From Silvania hatchlandensis (GTDB lineage: Bacteria; Pseudomonadota; Gammaproteobacteria; Enterobacterales; Enterobacteriaceae), in NCBI RefSeq assembly GCF_025564065.1, contig NZ_JAMGZK010000045.1, positions 1 to 64,000 of the forward strand: a DNA stretch of 64,000 bases. The letters are read 5' to 3'. Every line of letters begins with the position of its first letter. The stretch's first letter is position 1. The position numbers and the translations under genes were made by a program. The notes under the pieces were generated by a model. That model did not search any database. It saw only the letters and a list, made by a program, of their open reading frames with translations, and had not been told where the DNA came from. This document shows positions 20,582 through 33,006 of this stretch, piece after piece.

Positions 20582-22255
20582 TTACTCGCCTTTAGCAGCT
20601 TTGAAAGCTTCAGCCATTGCGTTGTTGGAGAAACCTACATCTTCCTGTTTGTTAACAGTTGCGATTGCATCTTTCTCATCAGCTTCGTCTTTAGCACGAA
20701 CAGACAGGCTGATTGCACGGTTCTTACGATCAACGCCGGTGAATTTAGCTTCAACGTCGTCGCCTACGCTCAGAACCAGAGTTGCATCTTCAACGCGGTC
20801 ACGTGAAGCTTCAGAAGCGCGCAGGTAACCTTCAACGCCGTCAGCCAGTTCTACGGTTGCGCCTTTAGCGTCAACTGCAGTGACTTTACCGTTTACGATT
20901 GCGCCTTTCTTGTTCACTGCAACCCAGTTGTTGAACGGATCTTCTGCGAGCTGTTTAACGCCCAGAGAGATACGCTCACGCTCTGCGTCAACCTGCAGAA
21001 CAACTGCTGCGATTTCGTCGCCTTTTTTGTATTCACGTACTGCTTCTTCGCCTGCAACGTTCCAGGAGATGTCAGACAGGTGAACCAGGCCGTCGATGCC
21101 GCCGTCCAGGCCGATGAAGATACCGAAGTCAGTGATAGACTTGATTTTACCTTCAACACGGTCGCCCTTGTTGTGGGTTTCCGCGAACTGCTGCCATGGG
21201 TTGTTTTTGCACTGCTTCAGACCCAGGGAGATACGACGACGTTCTTCGTCGATATCCAGAACCATAACTTCCACTACGTCACCAACGTTAACAACTTTGG
21301 ATGGGTGGATGTTTTTGTTGGTCCAGTCCATTTCGGAAACGTGTACCAGGCCTTCAACGCCTTCTTCGATTTCAACGAAGCAGCCGTAGTCGGTCAGGTT
21401 GGTCACGCGGCCAGTCAGTTTGGTACCTTCTGGGTAACGCTTAGCGATAGCGACCCATGGATCTTCGCCCAGCTGTTTCAGGCCCAGGGACACACGGGTA
21501 CGCTCGCGGTCGAACTTCAGCACTTTAACAGTGATTTCGTCGCCAACGTTCACGATTTCGCTTGGGTGCTTAACGCGTTTCCACGCCATGTCGGTGATGT
21601 GCAGCAGGCCATCAACGCCACCCAGGTCAACGAATGCGCCGTAGTCAGTGAGGTTCTTAACGATACCTTTGACTTCCATGCCTTCCTGCAGGTTTTCCAG
21701 CAGCTGATCGCGTTCTGCACTGTTTTCGGATTCGATAACAGCACGACGAGAAACAACAACGTTGTTACGCTTCTGGTCAAGCTTGATGACTTTGAACTCA
21801 AGCTCTTTGCCTTCGAGGTGCAGGGTGTCACGGACTGGACGAACGTCTACCAGTGAACCTGGCAGGAACGCGCGAATACCATTCAGCTCAACAGTGAAGC
21901 CACCTTTAACTTTGCCGTTGATAACACCGACTACAGTTTCAGCTTCTTCGTAAGCTTTTTCCAGCGTGATCCAAGCTTCGTGACGTTTAGCTTTTTCACG
22001 GGACAGCAGGGTTTCACCGAAGCCGTCTTCTACTGCATCCAGAGCAACGTCAACTTCGTCACCAACCTGGATTTCCAGCTCGCCCTGGGCGTTTTTGAAC
22101 TGCTCTGCCGGAATGGCAGACTCAGATTTCAGACCGGCGTCAACCAGTACGATATCTTTGTCGATAGCAACAACAACACCACGAACGATGGAACCCGGAC
22201 GGGTTTCGATTGTTTTTAAGGATTCTTCAAATAGTTGAGCAAAAGATTCAGTCAT
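20582..22255 (-). CDS. rpsA: 30S ribosomal protein S1
   Basis: S1 (557 aa) is an RNA-binding protein of the small subunit needed to load most mRNAs. Six S1 (OB-fold) repeats can be followed: two degenerate ones to about residue 170 that anchor to the ribosome, then four canonical ones. These show repeated G-x-V-x-x-L/I-T-D-Y/F-G-x-F-V/I patterns (near 200, 285, 372 and 459). The start [10 protein letters not shown] matches E. coli. Only a weak GAAG precedes the ATG by 8 nt, in line with the known structure-dependent, S1-autoregulated initiation of this gene. Confidence 0.98.
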   Translation of the reverse strand: MTESFAQLFEESLKTIETRPGSIVRGVVVAIDKDIVLVDAGLKSESAIPAEQFKNAQGELEIQVGDEVDVALDAVEDGFGETLLSREKAKRHEAWITLEKAYEEAETVVGVINGKVKGGFTVELNGIRAFLPGSLVDVRPVRDTLHLEGKELEFKVIKLDQKRNNVVVSRRAVIESENSAERDQLLENLQEGMEVKGIVKNLTDYGAFVDLGGVDGLLHITDMAWKRVKHPSEIVNVGDEITVKVLKFDRERTRVSLGLKQLGEDPWVAIAKRYPEGTKLTGRVTNLTDYGCFVEIEEGVEGLVHVSEMDWTNKNIHPSKVVNVGDVVEVMVLDIDEERRRISLGLKQCKNNPWQQFAETHNKGDRVEGKIKSITDFGIFIGLDGGIDGLVHLSDISWNVAGEEAVREYKKGDEIAAVVLQVDAERERISLGVKQLAEDPFNNWVAVNKKGAIVNGKVTAVDAKGATVELADGVEGYLRASEASRDRVEDATLVLSVGDDVEAKFTGVDRKNRAISLSVRAKDEADEKDAIATVNKQEDVGFSNNAMAEAFKAAKGE

Positions 22256-22363
22256 GTTTAATCTTCAGGTTAATATAACGTCCACGCAGCTCCATGCCGG
22301 ATGGGGTTGTTTCACATACCCGCCGACAATCCATTGCAGCGGGGTACTTCAAATCTGTCGCGG
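22256..22363 (-). promoter_or_regulatory. Probable autoregulatory leader of rpsA
   Basis: The 108 nt between cmk and rpsA have no good Shine-Dalgarno (only GAAG at 22262-22265) but include exposed GGA-containing stem segments on the minus strand, such as CATGGAGCTG. In E. coli this leader folds into hairpins recognised by the ribosome and repressed by free S1. I infer the same here from gene identity and the conserved GAAGATTAAAC before the ATG. Confidence 0.5.
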
Positions 22364-23047
22364 TTACGCGATTGCCAGTTTTTGGCGCGCGTATTGTAGC
22401 GCTTTTTCAATCACTTGCTCAATAGTTAAACTGGTAGAATCCAGAACTAATGCATCATCTGCAGGAACAAGCGGTGCAACGGCGCGATTACGGTCGCGAT
22501 CGTCACGCTCTTTTATCTCGGACAAAAGACGTTCAAAGTTAACATCAAAGCCCTTTTCCTGCAACTGTAGCATGCGGCGTTGCGCACGCTCTTCCGAAGA
22601 GGCGTCAAGGAAGATTTTGACCGGCGCATCAGGAAAAACAACTGTCCCCATATCACGGCCGTCGGCGATCAGGCCTGGCGCATCGCGGAACGCACGCTGG
22701 CGGCGTAACAGCGCCTCGCGAACGCGCGGGAATGCGGCGACCTGCGAGGCCGCACTGGCCACGTCCTGGGTACGGATTTCACCGCTCACGTCTTCGCCTT
22801 CGAGGATCACTTCCAGATTGCCATTGGTGGAGACAAAGCGCACATCCAGATGGGCGGCCAGCGGCACCAGGGCCTCTTCCGACGCCACATCCACATGATG
22901 GTGCAACGCGGCCAGCGCCAGCACGCGATAGATTGCGCCTGAATCTAAAAGATGCCATTGCAATGCTTCCGCCATCGCTTTGCACAGCGTGCCTTTACCT
23001 GCACCACTCGGCCCGTCAATGGTAATTACCGGGGCAATTGCCGTCAT
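22364..23047 (-). CDS. cmk: Cytidylate kinase
   Basis: Cmk (227 aa) phosphorylates CMP and dCMP to the diphosphates with ATP in the cytosol, recycling nucleotides from RNA and phospholipid turnover. The P-loop G-P-S-G-A-G-K-G-T is at residues 11-19. The CMP-binding insert and the lid motif (R-D-D-R-D-R-N-R) are present. It is followed by rpsA, whose promoters in E. coli partly lie inside cmk. The ycaL gene found between cmk and aroA in E. coli is missing; only 183 bp separate the genes here. Confidence 0.97.
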   Translation of the reverse strand: MTAIAPVITIDGPSGAGKGTLCKAMAEALQWHLLDSGAIYRVLALAALHHHVDVASEEALVPLAAHLDVRFVSTNGNLEVILEGEDVSGEIRTQDVASAASQVAAFPRVREALLRRQRAFRDAPGLIADGRDMGTVVFPDAPVKIFLDASSEERAQRRMLQLQEKGFDVNFERLLSEIKERDDRDRNRAVAPLVPADDALVLDSTSLTIEQVIEKALQYARQKLAIA

Positions 23048-23200
23048 CTTTTTCTCCTTAATATAGGCATACCGATGTATGAACGCCGCGCATTATACGC
23101 GCCTGGCCGCACAACTGTTACCTTTGCGTGCAAATTGCAGAATGATTGAAGCTGAGTGTAGAAGAAATGGCCGATGACAACGTCAGGAAGCGTAAGGAAA

Positions 23201-23222
23201 TGCCGCATCGGGCGATGCGGCA
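23201..23222 (-). terminator. Stem-loop downstream of aroA
   Basis: TGCCGCATCG (23201-23210) pairs with CGATGCGGCA (23213-23222), a 10-bp perfect stem starting 8 nt after the aroA stop codon. The minus-strand tail TTTCC is short, but this is the only terminator candidate before cmk. Confidence 0.6.
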
Positions 23223-23230
23223 CAGGTTCA

Positions 23231-24514
23231 TCAGGCAAGCGTACTGATGCGCGCCAGCTGTTCGAAATAGTCCGGGAAGGTTTTCGCGGTACATTTCGGA
23301 TCGAGGATAGTGACCGGGGTATCCGACAACGCCACCAGCGAGAAGCACATCGCCATACGGTGATCGTTGTAGGTGCCGATTTCAGCAACCTGCAGTTGGG
23401 CAGGTGGCGTCACGCGAATGTAATCCTCGCCCTCTTCAACTTCTGCACCCACTTTTCGCAGCTCCGTCGCCATCGCGAACAGGCGGTCGGTCTCCTTCAC
23501 ACGCCAGTTATAGATGTTGCGCAGGGTGGTGGTGCCTTTGGCAAACAGCGCCGCCGTGGCAATGGTCATTGCCGCATCCGGGATATGGTTCATGTCCATA
23601 TCGATGGCATTCAGCTCACCGTGAGTACAGGAGATGAAGTCATCGCCCCAGGTGACAACCGCGCCCATCTTTTCCAGCACGTCGGCAAAACGAATATCGC
23701 CCTGCACGCTGTTGCGACCGATACCGGTCACTTTAACGGTGCCACCTTTAATAGCACCCGCCGCGAGGAAATAGGACGCCGATGAGGCATCGCCTTCTAC
23801 CAGATAGTTGCCCGGCGTCTGATACTGCTGCGCACCGCGCACCACAAAACGCTGGTAATTCTGGTTTTCAACGTCGACGCCGAAGGTTTTCATCAGGTGC
23901 AGGGTGATATCGATATAAGGTTTTGATACCAGTTCACCTTTGATAATAATGACCGTATCCTGCGGAGCCAACGGCGCTGTCATTAACAGCGCGGTCAGGA
24001 ACTGGCTGGAGACGCTACCGTCCACCGCCACGTCGCCACCGGTAAAGCCCCCACGCAGGCGCAGCGGCGGATAGTTTTCTTGTTCCAGATAATCGACCTG
24101 TGCGCCGCCCTGACGCAGAGCATCCACCAGATGGCCGATTGGACGCTCTTTCATGCGTGGCTCGCCGGTCAGGACGATATTATTGCTGCCCAGACACAGT
24201 GCCGCCGCCAGCGGGCGCATCGCCGTACCGGCATTACCGAGGAACAGCTCCAGCGCATCGGCTGACTGCAGCGCACCGGCATTGCCGGTCACTTCACAAC
24301 GGGTCCGGTCGGCAGACAGCGTAAACTGAACGCCCAACGCTTTCAGCGCATTGAGCATATGGCGAACGTCATCGCTGTCCAGCAGATTGGTCAGGACAGT
24401 GGTGCCGTTTGCCAGCGCTGCCAGCAGCAAGGCGCGGTTCGAGACACTTTTTGAACCAGGCAGATTAATGGTGCCATCTACCCGCGCAATAGGTTGTAAC
24501 GTCAGGGATTCCAT
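23231..24514 (-). CDS. aroA: 3-phosphoshikimate 1-carboxyvinyltransferase (EPSP synthase)
   Basis: AroA joins phosphoenolpyruvate to shikimate 3-phosphate, the sixth step of aromatic amino acid synthesis. The 427-aa protein has both signatures of the family: [10 protein letters not shown] at about 19-28 and [10 protein letters not shown] near 94-103. The latter is the glyphosate-sensitive class I form. The R-M-K-E-R-P-I-G-H motif is also intact. It lies 70 bp downstream of serC, separated by a terminator-like stem, forming the classical serC-aroA operon. Confidence 0.98.
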   Translation of the reverse strand: MESLTLQPIARVDGTINLPGSKSVSNRALLLAALANGTTVLTNLLDSDDVRHMLNALKALGVQFTLSADRTRCEVTGNAGALQSADALELFLGNAGTAMRPLAAALCLGSNNIVLTGEPRMKERPIGHLVDALRQGGAQVDYLEQENYPPLRLRGGFTGGDVAVDGSVSSQFLTALLMTAPLAPQDTVIIIKGELVSKPYIDITLHLMKTFGVDVENQNYQRFVVRGAQQYQTPGNYLVEGDASSASYFLAAGAIKGGTVKVTGIGRNSVQGDIRFADVLEKMGAVVTWGDDFISCTHGELNAIDMDMNHIPDAAMTIATAALFAKGTTTLRNIYNWRVKETDRLFAMATELRKVGAEVEEGEDYIRVTPPAQLQVAEIGTYNDHRMAMCFSLVALSDTPVTILDPKCTAKTFPDYFEQLARISTLA

Positions 24515-24540
24515 GAAGCTTAACTCTCAACTCAACATAA

Positions 24541-24568
24541 TAAAAAACCCCGCAGCCAGGCTACGGGG
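24541..24568 (-). terminator. Internal terminator/attenuator between serC and aroA
   Basis: CCCCG-C-AGCC pairs with GGCT-A-CGGGG (24548-24565 region), and the minus-strand RNA continues with six T. It starts about 20 nt past the serC stop. Because serC and aroA form an operon, it probably reduces rather than abolishes read-through. Confidence 0.75.
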
Positions 24569-24584
24569 GTGAATACTGGCGGGA

Positions 24585-25673
24585 TTAACCGTGGCGACGT
24601 TCGAAGTCAGTCATGAAGGCGGTCAGGGCCTGAACGCCTTCGAGCGGCATCGCGTTATAAATAGAGGCACGCATGCCGCCCACAACGCGGTGGCCTTTCA
24701 GCGCATGCAGGCCAGCAGCAAACGACTCTTCAAGGAACAGCTTATCCAGATTGCTGTCTGCCAGCTGGAACGGCACGTTCATGCGCGAACGGTTAGCCTG
24801 AGCCACGTCGTTGCGATAGAAGTCGCTGGCGTCGATCACGCCGTACAGCAGTTCCGCTTTCTGCTGATTGATCTTGTCCATCTGCGCCACACCACCATTG
24901 TTACGCAGCCATTTAAAGACCAGACCTGAGAGATACCAGGCAAACGTCGGTGGGGTATTGAACATTGAATCGTTATCGTTCAGGACGCTGTAATCCAGAA
25001 TCGACGGGCACGCCTTATGCGCTTTACCCAGCAGGTCTTCGCGCACAATCACCAGCGTCAGGCCAGCGGGGCCGATATTTTTCTGCGCACCGGCGTAAAT
25101 CACGCCGAAGCGGCTGACATCGAGCGGGCCGGAGAGGATCGTCGAGGAGAAGTCGGCGGCTACCACCACGTCGTCGCCAAAGTCTGGTGTTTCGTGGATC
25201 GCAATACCGTCGATGGTTTCATTCGGGCAGTAGTGCAGATACGCCGCATCGCGGGACAGCTGCCACTCGCTCATTGGCTTCACGGCACGTAAACCATCAA
25301 CCGTGGTTTTGGCGTCAATGACATTTGCGGTGCAGTATTTATGGGCTTCTTTCACTGCGCTTGCGGCCCAGTAACCGGCATCCACATAGTCTGCGGTGGT
25401 TTTATCGCCCAGCAGGTTCAGCGGGAGTCCTGCGAACTGGCCGCGACCGCCGCCGTGGCAGAACAAAACTTTGTAGTTTGAGGGGATATTCAGCAGGAAA
25501 CGAAAATCCTTTTCTGCCTCTTCCGCCACCTGAATAAACTCTTTACCACGGTGGCTGACTTCCATCACCGACGTGCCCAGACCGTTCCAGTCACACAGCT
25601 CTTGTTGAGCTTGTTTGAGCACTTCCGCCGGTAACATTGCCGGACCTGAACTAAAATTAAAGACCTGAGTCAT
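24585..25673 (-). CDS. serC: Phosphoserine/phosphohydroxythreonine aminotransferase
   Basis: SerC is a pyridoxal-phosphate transaminase acting in serine synthesis (3-phosphohydroxypyruvate to phosphoserine) and in pyridoxine synthesis. The 362-aa protein carries the PLP lysine K198 in [11 protein letters not shown], and the phosphate-binding G-G-G-R-G-Q-F at 74-80. Length and order equal E. coli. In E. coli the serC-aroA operon responds to Lrp and CRP; I could not identify the sites by eye in the 162-bp upstream gap. Confidence 0.98.
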   Translation of the reverse strand: MTQVFNFSSGPAMLPAEVLKQAQQELCDWNGLGTSVMEVSHRGKEFIQVAEEAEKDFRFLLNIPSNYKVLFCHGGGRGQFAGLPLNLLGDKTTADYVDAGYWAASAVKEAHKYCTANVIDAKTTVDGLRAVKPMSEWQLSRDAAYLHYCPNETIDGIAIHETPDFGDDVVVAADFSSTILSGPLDVSRFGVIYAGAQKNIGPAGLTLVIVREDLLGKAHKACPSILDYSVLNDNDSMFNTPPTFAWYLSGLVFKWLRNNGGVAQMDKINQQKAELLYGVIDASDFYRNDVAQANRSRMNVPFQLADSNLDKLFLEESFAAGLHALKGHRVVGGMRASIYNAMPLEGVQALTAFMTDFERRHG

Positions 25674-25835
25674 TTCCCCTCACCACGCTAAAAGCCATAA
25701 GTTATAACTGTGGATATCGGTTTTATCATTCAGTCACACGCGCCGCAATGACTAAAACTGACGAGCGGTAAAATGTGCGCTGCTTCACACAACACATTCC
25801 ACCGTGCATCGGTAACAAAACCGACATAATGGCTA

Positions 25836-26528
25836 TCAGGTAATGCGTTTCGCCCGGCTGGCCTTCGTCCATTCCGGATGTTTGCAGCGCGGACATAAAC
25901 GTTGTTCCCCGGCGGACAGGGTCAGAATGTGGCTACAGCGGATGCAGACATACTCCCCCTCATCCGGCACACGTATAAAGCGTTCAATACATTTGTCCGG
26001 CAAAATGCACAGCCCCGGCTTCACATCGTCGTCATGATAGTAATAGACGCTGATTTGCCCGTTAGTCTCCAGAATCGCCAGCCGCACCTGCCCCAGCTGT
26101 TCGACGCTGCTGATGCGAAGTTCCATAAAGAACTCGAACTCCGTCATATTGGCCCTGTTCAGCTCCTCCCAGGCAAGTTGCCCCTCTTTCACAATGACCA
26201 CGGGTTTGCCTTCAAACAGATCTTCCAGCTTTTCGCTTTTCGACATCAGCCACATCACCAGCCGATACAGCAGACCGAGGGTGACGAACACAATCAGTAC
26301 CGGGAGCATCGGCACGTCATCGTAAAAGGCGACGTCCCCGGCCGCCGAGCCCAGCGTCAGAATAATCAGCACCTCAAACAGCGACATCTGCCGAACGCCG
26401 CGACGGCCGGTGATTTTAAGGAACAGAAAGACTAAAACGAAGGTATACAGGCTGCGCAGCGCCACTTCCCATAAAAAGTCCGGTGGAACCTTGTCAAACG
26501 CCATTCGTTGCAAATCGAACGTTTTCAT
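25836..26528 (-). CDS. ycaP: YcaP, DUF421 inner-membrane protein
   Basis: This 230-aa protein has two or three N-terminal transmembrane helices (about 19-105), followed by a soluble DUF421 domain. The C-terminus carries two C-x-x-C pairs (C-I-R-C and C-P-R-C) that form a likely zinc ribbon. The function is unknown. I selected the ATG at 26528 (M-K-T-F-D-L) because it matches E. coli YcaP; the frame continues 13 codons upstream without support. It is divergent from ycaO with 138 bp between the starts. Confidence 0.9.
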   Translation of the reverse strand: MKTFDLQRMAFDKVPPDFLWEVALRSLYTFVLVFLFLKITGRRGVRQMSLFEVLIILTLGSAAGDVAFYDDVPMLPVLIVFVTLGLLYRLVMWLMSKSEKLEDLFEGKPVVIVKEGQLAWEELNRANMTEFEFFMELRISSVEQLGQVRLAILETNGQISVYYYHDDDVKPGLCILPDKCIERFIRVPDEGEYVCIRCSHILTLSAGEQRLCPRCKHPEWTKASRAKRIT

Positions 26529-26666
26529 TTTTTTATGCCTTAACAGTAGGTTACTGTCAGTAAGCATAGTTCAGCCTTTTATTTTCGTTGAAACCGTCGG
26601 GAGGATAGCGCCTGTCATGCAAAACCCGTATCATTGCGCGCTTTCCGTACGATATAAGTGAATGCC

Positions 26667-28427
26667 ATGACTCAAACGTTTATCCCCGGCAAAGACGCCG
26701 CCCTGGAAGATTCCATCGCTCGTTTCCAGCAAAAACTGACCGACCTGGGCTTTAACATCGAAGAAGCCTCCTGGCTCAACCCGGTCCCTCACGTCTGGTC
26801 GGTGCATATCCGCGATAAAGAGTGCGCGCTGTGCTTTACCAACGGTAAAGGCGCCACCAAAAAAGCGGCGCTGGCCTCTGCGCTGGGTGAGTATTTTGAA
26901 CGTCTGTCCACCAACTATTTCTTTGCTGATTTCTGGCTGGGCGACACCGTGGCAAATGGCCCGTTTGTTCACTATCCGAATGAAAAATGGTTCCCGCTGA
27001 CCGAAGATGACGAGCTGCCGGAAGGTATTCTCGACGATCGTCTGCGTGCATTTTACGATCTGGACAACCAGCTGACCGCCGGCATGCTGGTGGATCTGCA
27101 GTCAGGAAACGACGATCGGGGTATTTGCGCCCTGCCGTTTACCCGTCAGTCCGATGAGCAGACGGTGTATATCCCGATGAACATCATCGGTAACCTGTAT
27201 GTCTCTAACGGCATGTCCGCAGGTAACACCCGCAACGAAGCGCGTGTTCAGGGCCTGTCTGAAGTCTTCGAACGCCACATCAAAAACCGCATTATCGCGG
27301 AATCCATCAGCCTGCCGGAAATCCCAGCCGACGTGCTGGCGCGTTACCCGGGCGTGGTGGAGTCCATTGCGAAGCTCGAAGCAGAAGGCTTCCCAATCTT
27401 TGCTTACGACGGCTCGTTGGGCGGCAACTATCCGGTTATCTGCGTCGTCCTGTTCAACCCGGCTAACGGCACCTGCTTCGCCTCGTTTGGCGCGCACCCG
27501 GACTTTGGCGTGGCGCTGGAACGTACCGTTACCGAGCTGCTGCAGGGCCGCAGCCTGAAAGATCTCGACGTCTTTACCCCGCCGACCTTCGATGACGAAG
27601 AAGTGGGTGAGCATGCCAACCTGGAAACTCACTTCATCGACTCCAGCGGTTCCATCTCCTGGGATATGTTCAAGCAGGACGCGGATTATCCGTTTGTTGA
27701 CTGGAGCTTCGCGGGCACTACAGAAGAAGAGTTCGCGACGCTGATGGCAATTTTCGCGGCAGAAGATCAGGAAGTGTACATCGCCGATTACGAACATCTG
27801 AGCGTGTACGCGTGCCGTATTCTGGTGCCGGGCATGTCCGACATCTATCCGGTTGAAGATCTGTGGCTGGCCAACAACAGCATGGGCAGCCATCTGCGCG
27901 AAACGCTGCTGGCCCTGCCGGCGAGCAGCTGGGAGAAAGAGGACTACCTGAACCTGATCACCCAGTTGGACGATGAAGGCCACGACGACTTTACCCGCGT
28001 GCGCGAGCTGCTGGGGCTGGCAACGGGCAAAGATAACGGCTGGTACACCCTGCGCATTGGCGAGCTGAAGGCGATGCTGGCGCTGGCGGGTGGCGATCTG
28101 GAACAGGCGCTGATCTGGACCGAGTGGACCATCGAATTTAACGCCTCTATCTTCAGTGCAGAACGCGCTAACTACTACCGCTGCCTGCAGACGCTGCTGT
28201 TACTGGCGCAGGAAGAAGATCGTCAGCCGCTGCAGTATCTCAACGCGTTTGTGCGTATGTACGGTGCAGAAGCGGTAGACACCGCCAGCGCGGCCCTGAG
28301 CGGCGAAGCGCCTTTCCACGGCCTGCAGGCTGTGGATAGCGATCTTAAGGCCTTCCCTGCTCATCAGTCACTGCTGAAAGCCTATGAGAAATTGCAGAAA
28401 GCGAAAAGCGCTTACTGGGCAAAATAG
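26667..28427 (+). CDS. ycaO: YcaO, ATP-dependent cyclodehydratase-family protein
   Basis: The 586-aa product is the E. coli-type YcaO. The YcaO domain (about 60-390) uses ATP to activate amide backbones; in E. coli YcaO takes part in beta-methylthiolation of ribosomal protein S12 with RimO. Conserved parts include A-L-G-E-Y-F-E-R, S-E-V-F-E-R and the helical C-terminal region unique to the non-azoline members. No precursor peptide or E1-like/D protein is encoded nearby, so there is no sign of a RiPP cluster. The ATG at 26667 gives the E. coli length; an in-frame GTG three codons earlier (26658) is possible. A strong terminator follows. Confidence 0.95.
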   Translation: MTQTFIPGKDAALEDSIARFQQKLTDLGFNIEEASWLNPVPHVWSVHIRDKECALCFTNGKGATKKAALASALGEYFERLSTNYFFADFWLGDTVANGPFVHYPNEKWFPLTEDDELPEGILDDRLRAFYDLDNQLTAGMLVDLQSGNDDRGICALPFTRQSDEQTVYIPMNIIGNLYVSNGMSAGNTRNEARVQGLSEVFERHIKNRIIAESISLPEIPADVLARYPGVVESIAKLEAEGFPIFAYDGSLGGNYPVICVVLFNPANGTCFASFGAHPDFGVALERTVTELLQGRSLKDLDVFTPPTFDDEEVGEHANLETHFIDSSGSISWDMFKQDADYPFVDWSFAGTTEEEFATLMAIFAAEDQEVYIADYEHLSVYACRILVPGMSDIYPVEDLWLANNSMGSHLRETLLALPASSWEKEDYLNLITQLDDEGHDDFTRVRELLGLATGKDNGWYTLRIGELKAMLALAGGDLEQALIWTEWTIEFNASIFSAERANYYRCLQTLLLLAQEEDRQPLQYLNAFVRMYGAEAVDTASAALSGEAPFHGLQAVDSDLKAFPAHQSLLKAYEKLQKAKSAYWAK

Positions 28428-28479
28428 CGGCGATTAGCATTACAAACTGTAGGCTTATACAATCACCTACGTTATATTA

Positions 28480-28507
28480 CGGGGCAATTTAATTGCCCCG
28501 TTTTTTT
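28480..28507 (+). terminator. Terminator of ycaO
   Basis: CGGGGCAATT (28480-28489) pairs with AATTGCCCCG (28491-28500) and is followed by seven T. Confidence 0.93.
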
Positions 28508-28759
28508 ATTTCTTGGGCAATAAAACTCAAATGTATTAATAAAGTTAAACAAGCGTAACTATAATAATCGCGACCTGAGGCTTATTGTTACTTTTTATGT
28601 TAAATACTCCATTATAATTAACTGCCATGGAGGGAGTCGGGAGAAAAAAATCAAATCATTTTGTAACTTTTAAAATTTATTTTTATACGGATAATCAAAT
28701 ACTTACCCTGCTCCTGCTGGAAAACCACGCACTTTGCGGGCCTATAAGCCAGGCGAGAT

Positions 28760-28801
28760 ATGATCTACATCAATTTCTCTTCTATAATGCTTTGTTAGTA
28801 T
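28760..28801 (+). promoter_or_regulatory. FNR box and -10 of the focA-pflB promoter
   Basis: ATGAT-CTAC-ATCAA at 28760-28773 differs from the FNR consensus TTGAT-N4-ATCAA at only one base. A -10 candidate TAGTAT at 28796-28801 would start transcription near 28808, placing the box centre at -41.5, the class II activating position known for the E. coli pfl promoter. A better-looking TATAAT at 28783-28788 would put the box at about -30, which does not fit activation. Confidence 0.7.
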
Positions 28802-28833
28802 CTCGTCGCCGACTTAATAAAGAGAGAGTTAGT

Positions 28834-29691
28834 GTGAAAGCTGACAACCCTTTTGATCTTTTACTCCCAGCTGCAATGGCCAAAGTGGCCGAAGAAGCGG
28901 GTGTCTATAAAGCTACGAAACAACCGCTGACGACGTTCTTCCTGGCGATCACCGCCGGTGTGTTCATCTCCATTGCGTTTGTGTTCTACATCACCGCCAC
29001 CACCGGGACTGCCGGGATGCCCTTCGGCATCGCTAAGCTGATTGGCGGCATCTGTTTCTCGCTGGGTTTGATTTTGTGCGTCATTTGCGGCGCCGATCTC
29101 TTTACCTCGACGGTGCTTATCGTGGTGGCGAAAGCCAGCGGTAGGATTACCTGGGGCCAACTGGCAAAAAACTGGCTCAACGTTTACGTTGGAAACCTGA
29201 TTGGCTGCCTGCTGTTTGTTCTGCTGATGTGGTTGTCGGGTGAATACATGACCGCCAACGGCGCCTGGGGACTGAACGTCCTGCAAACCGCTGACCATAA
29301 AGTACACCATACCTTTATCGAAGCCGTCGCGCTGGGTATCCTCGCAAACCTGATGGTCTGCCTGGCCGTCTGGATGAGCTACTCCGGACGCAGCCTGATG
29401 GACAAAGCCATGATTATGGTTCTGCCTGTCGCCATGTTCGTTGCCAGCGGCTTTGAGCACAGTATTGCTAACATGTTTATGATTCCTTTCGGTATCGTAA
29501 TTCGCGACTTCGCTAGCCCGGAGTTCTGGACCGCAGTTGGTTCCAGCCCGGAAAATTTCTCTCACTTAACCGTTATGAACTTCATCACTGATAATCTGAT
29601 CCCTGTCACAATCGGGAACATTATCGGCGGGGGTCTGCTGGTTGGGTTGACATACTGGGTCATTTACCTGCGTGGCGATAACCATCATTAA
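28834..29691 (+). CDS. focA: Formate channel FocA
   Basis: FocA (285 aa) is the pentameric formate/nitrite-transporter-family channel that exports and re-imports formate made by pyruvate formate-lyase. Six membrane helices are visible from about residue 30 to 280. Typical FNT residues are present: I-T-A-T-T-G-T in the periplasmic-vestibule region, the omega-loop V-L-Q-T-A-D-H-K-V-H-H with the gating histidine, and S-G-F-E-H-S-I-A-N. I place the start at GTG 28834 (reading K-A-D-N-P-F next), which reproduces the E. coli protein; the longer open frame upstream crosses the promoter. It is 51 bp from pflB and co-transcribed. Confidence 0.96.
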   Translation: MKADNPFDLLLPAAMAKVAEEAGVYKATKQPLTTFFLAITAGVFISIAFVFYITATTGTAGMPFGIAKLIGGICFSLGLILCVICGADLFTSTVLIVVAKASGRITWGQLAKNWLNVYVGNLIGCLLFVLLMWLSGEYMTANGAWGLNVLQTADHKVHHTFIEAVALGILANLMVCLAVWMSYSGRSLMDKAMIMVLPVAMFVASGFEHSIANMFMIPFGIVIRDFASPEFWTAVGSSPENFSHLTVMNFITDNLIPVTIGNIIGGGLLVGLTYWVIYLRGDNHH

Positions 29692-29742
29692 TGGTTATCT
29701 CAGGCAGTAAATAAAAAATCCACTTAAGAAGGTAGGTATCAC

Positions 29743-32025
<2,283 letters not shown>

Positions 32026-32064
32026 TTGGATTTGACTGAAATCACGCAGTAAAAAGCGTACAAT

Positions 32065-32092
32065 AAAGGCTCCACACAAGTGGGGCCTTTTT
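32065..32092 (+). terminator. Terminator after pflB
   Basis: AAAGGCTCCAC (32065-32075) pairs with GTGGGGCCTTT (32080-32090) with a T-G pair, and ends in T. It lies 40 nt past pflB, so pflA is probably served mainly by its own promoter in the remaining 136 bp or by read-through. Confidence 0.8.
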
Positions 32093-32228
32093 AACACCCC
32101 CCGCCCCACAGTCTCTTTTGTCCGCTATCTATACTGAATGGATAACAGCCAAAACAGACTCGACACAGCCGTTTGAGTTGTGCACATAAACAGGCCCCGG
32201 ACGGGCCGAATCTGGAGATATCACCGCA

Positions 32229-32969
32229 ATGTCAACTATTGGTCGCATTCACTCCTTTGAGTCCTGTGGCACCGTCGATGGCCCAGGCATCCGCTTTATT
32301 ACCTTCTTCCAGGGCTGCCTGATGCGCTGCCTGTACTGCCATAACCGCGATACCTGGGATACCCACGGCGGCAAAGAGGTCACCGTTGAAGAGTTGATGA
32401 AAGAGGTGGTGACCTACCGCCACTTTATGAACGCTTCCGGCGGCGGTGTAACCGCATCAGGCGGCGAAGCGATCCTGCAGGCCGAATTTGTGCGTGACTG
32501 GTTCCGCGCCTGCCGTAAAGAGAGCATCCATACCTGCCTGGACACCAATGGCTTTGTCCGTCGCTACGATCCGGTCATTGATGAGCTGCTGGAAGTGACC
32601 GATCTGGTCATGCTGGATCTCAAGCAGATGAACGACGAAATCCACCAGAATCTGGTGGGCGTGTCGAACCACCGCACCCTTGAGTTCGCGAAGTATATTT
32701 CCGGCAAAGGCATCAAAACCTGGATCCGCTACGTTGTCGTACCGGGCTGGTCAGACGATGACGACTCCGCGCACCGCCTGGGCGAGTTCACCCGCGATAT
32801 GGGCAACGTTGAAAAAATCGAGCTGCTGCCGTATCACGAGCTGGGCAAACACAAGTGGGTAGCGATGGGCGAAGAGTACAAGCTCGATGGCGTGAAGCCG
32901 CCGAAGAAAGAGACCATGGAACGTGTGAAAAGCATTCTGGAGCAGTACGGTCACAAAGTGATGTACTAA
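32229..32969 (+). CDS. pflA: Pyruvate formate-lyase 1-activating enzyme
   Basis: PflA (246 aa) is a radical SAM enzyme that abstracts a hydrogen from Gly735 of PflB to form the glycyl radical. The [4Fe-4S] motif C30-x3-C34-x2-C37 ([11 protein letters not shown]) is intact, and the G-G-E motif (S-G-G-E-A) follows near residue 78. The start ATG has CTGGAG upstream. Length equals E. coli. A bidirectional terminator separates it from the convergent ycaD. Confidence 0.98.
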   Translation: MSTIGRIHSFESCGTVDGPGIRFITFFQGCLMRCLYCHNRDTWDTHGGKEVTVEELMKEVVTYRHFMNASGGGVTASGGEAILQAEFVRDWFRACRKESIHTCLDTNGFVRRYDPVIDELLEVTDLVMLDLKQMNDEIHQNLVGVSNHRTLEFAKYISGKGIKTWIRYVVVPGWSDDDDSAHRLGEFTRDMGNVEKIELLPYHELGKHKWVAMGEEYKLDGVKPPKKETMERVKSILEQYGHKVMY

Positions 32970-33002
32970 AAAATACCCGGCTAATCAGCCGGGTATTTTT
33001 TT
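32968..33002. terminator. Bidirectional terminator between pflA and ycaD
   Basis: AAAAAATACCCGGC pairs with GCCGGGTATTTTTT around a 6-nt loop, giving T runs on both strands immediately after both stop codons. Confidence 0.93.
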
Positions 33003-33006
33003 AGCC

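Larger units (their letters stand above)
28428..28833 (+). promoter_or_regulatory. Upstream regulatory region of focA-pflB (406 bp)
   Basis: No gene is seen. The stretch holds the ycaO terminator (28480-28507), then an AT-rich segment (about 28500-28700) suited to IHF and nucleoid-protein binding, and the FNR-type promoter next to focA. In E. coli this region carries several pfl promoters controlled by FNR, ArcA and IHF. Sites other than the FNR box could not be assigned by eye. Confidence 0.7.

Noticed and set aside
28627..28833. In-frame extension upstream of focA
   Set aside because: It crosses the FNR box and promoter; the GTG at 28834 gives the exact FocA length.
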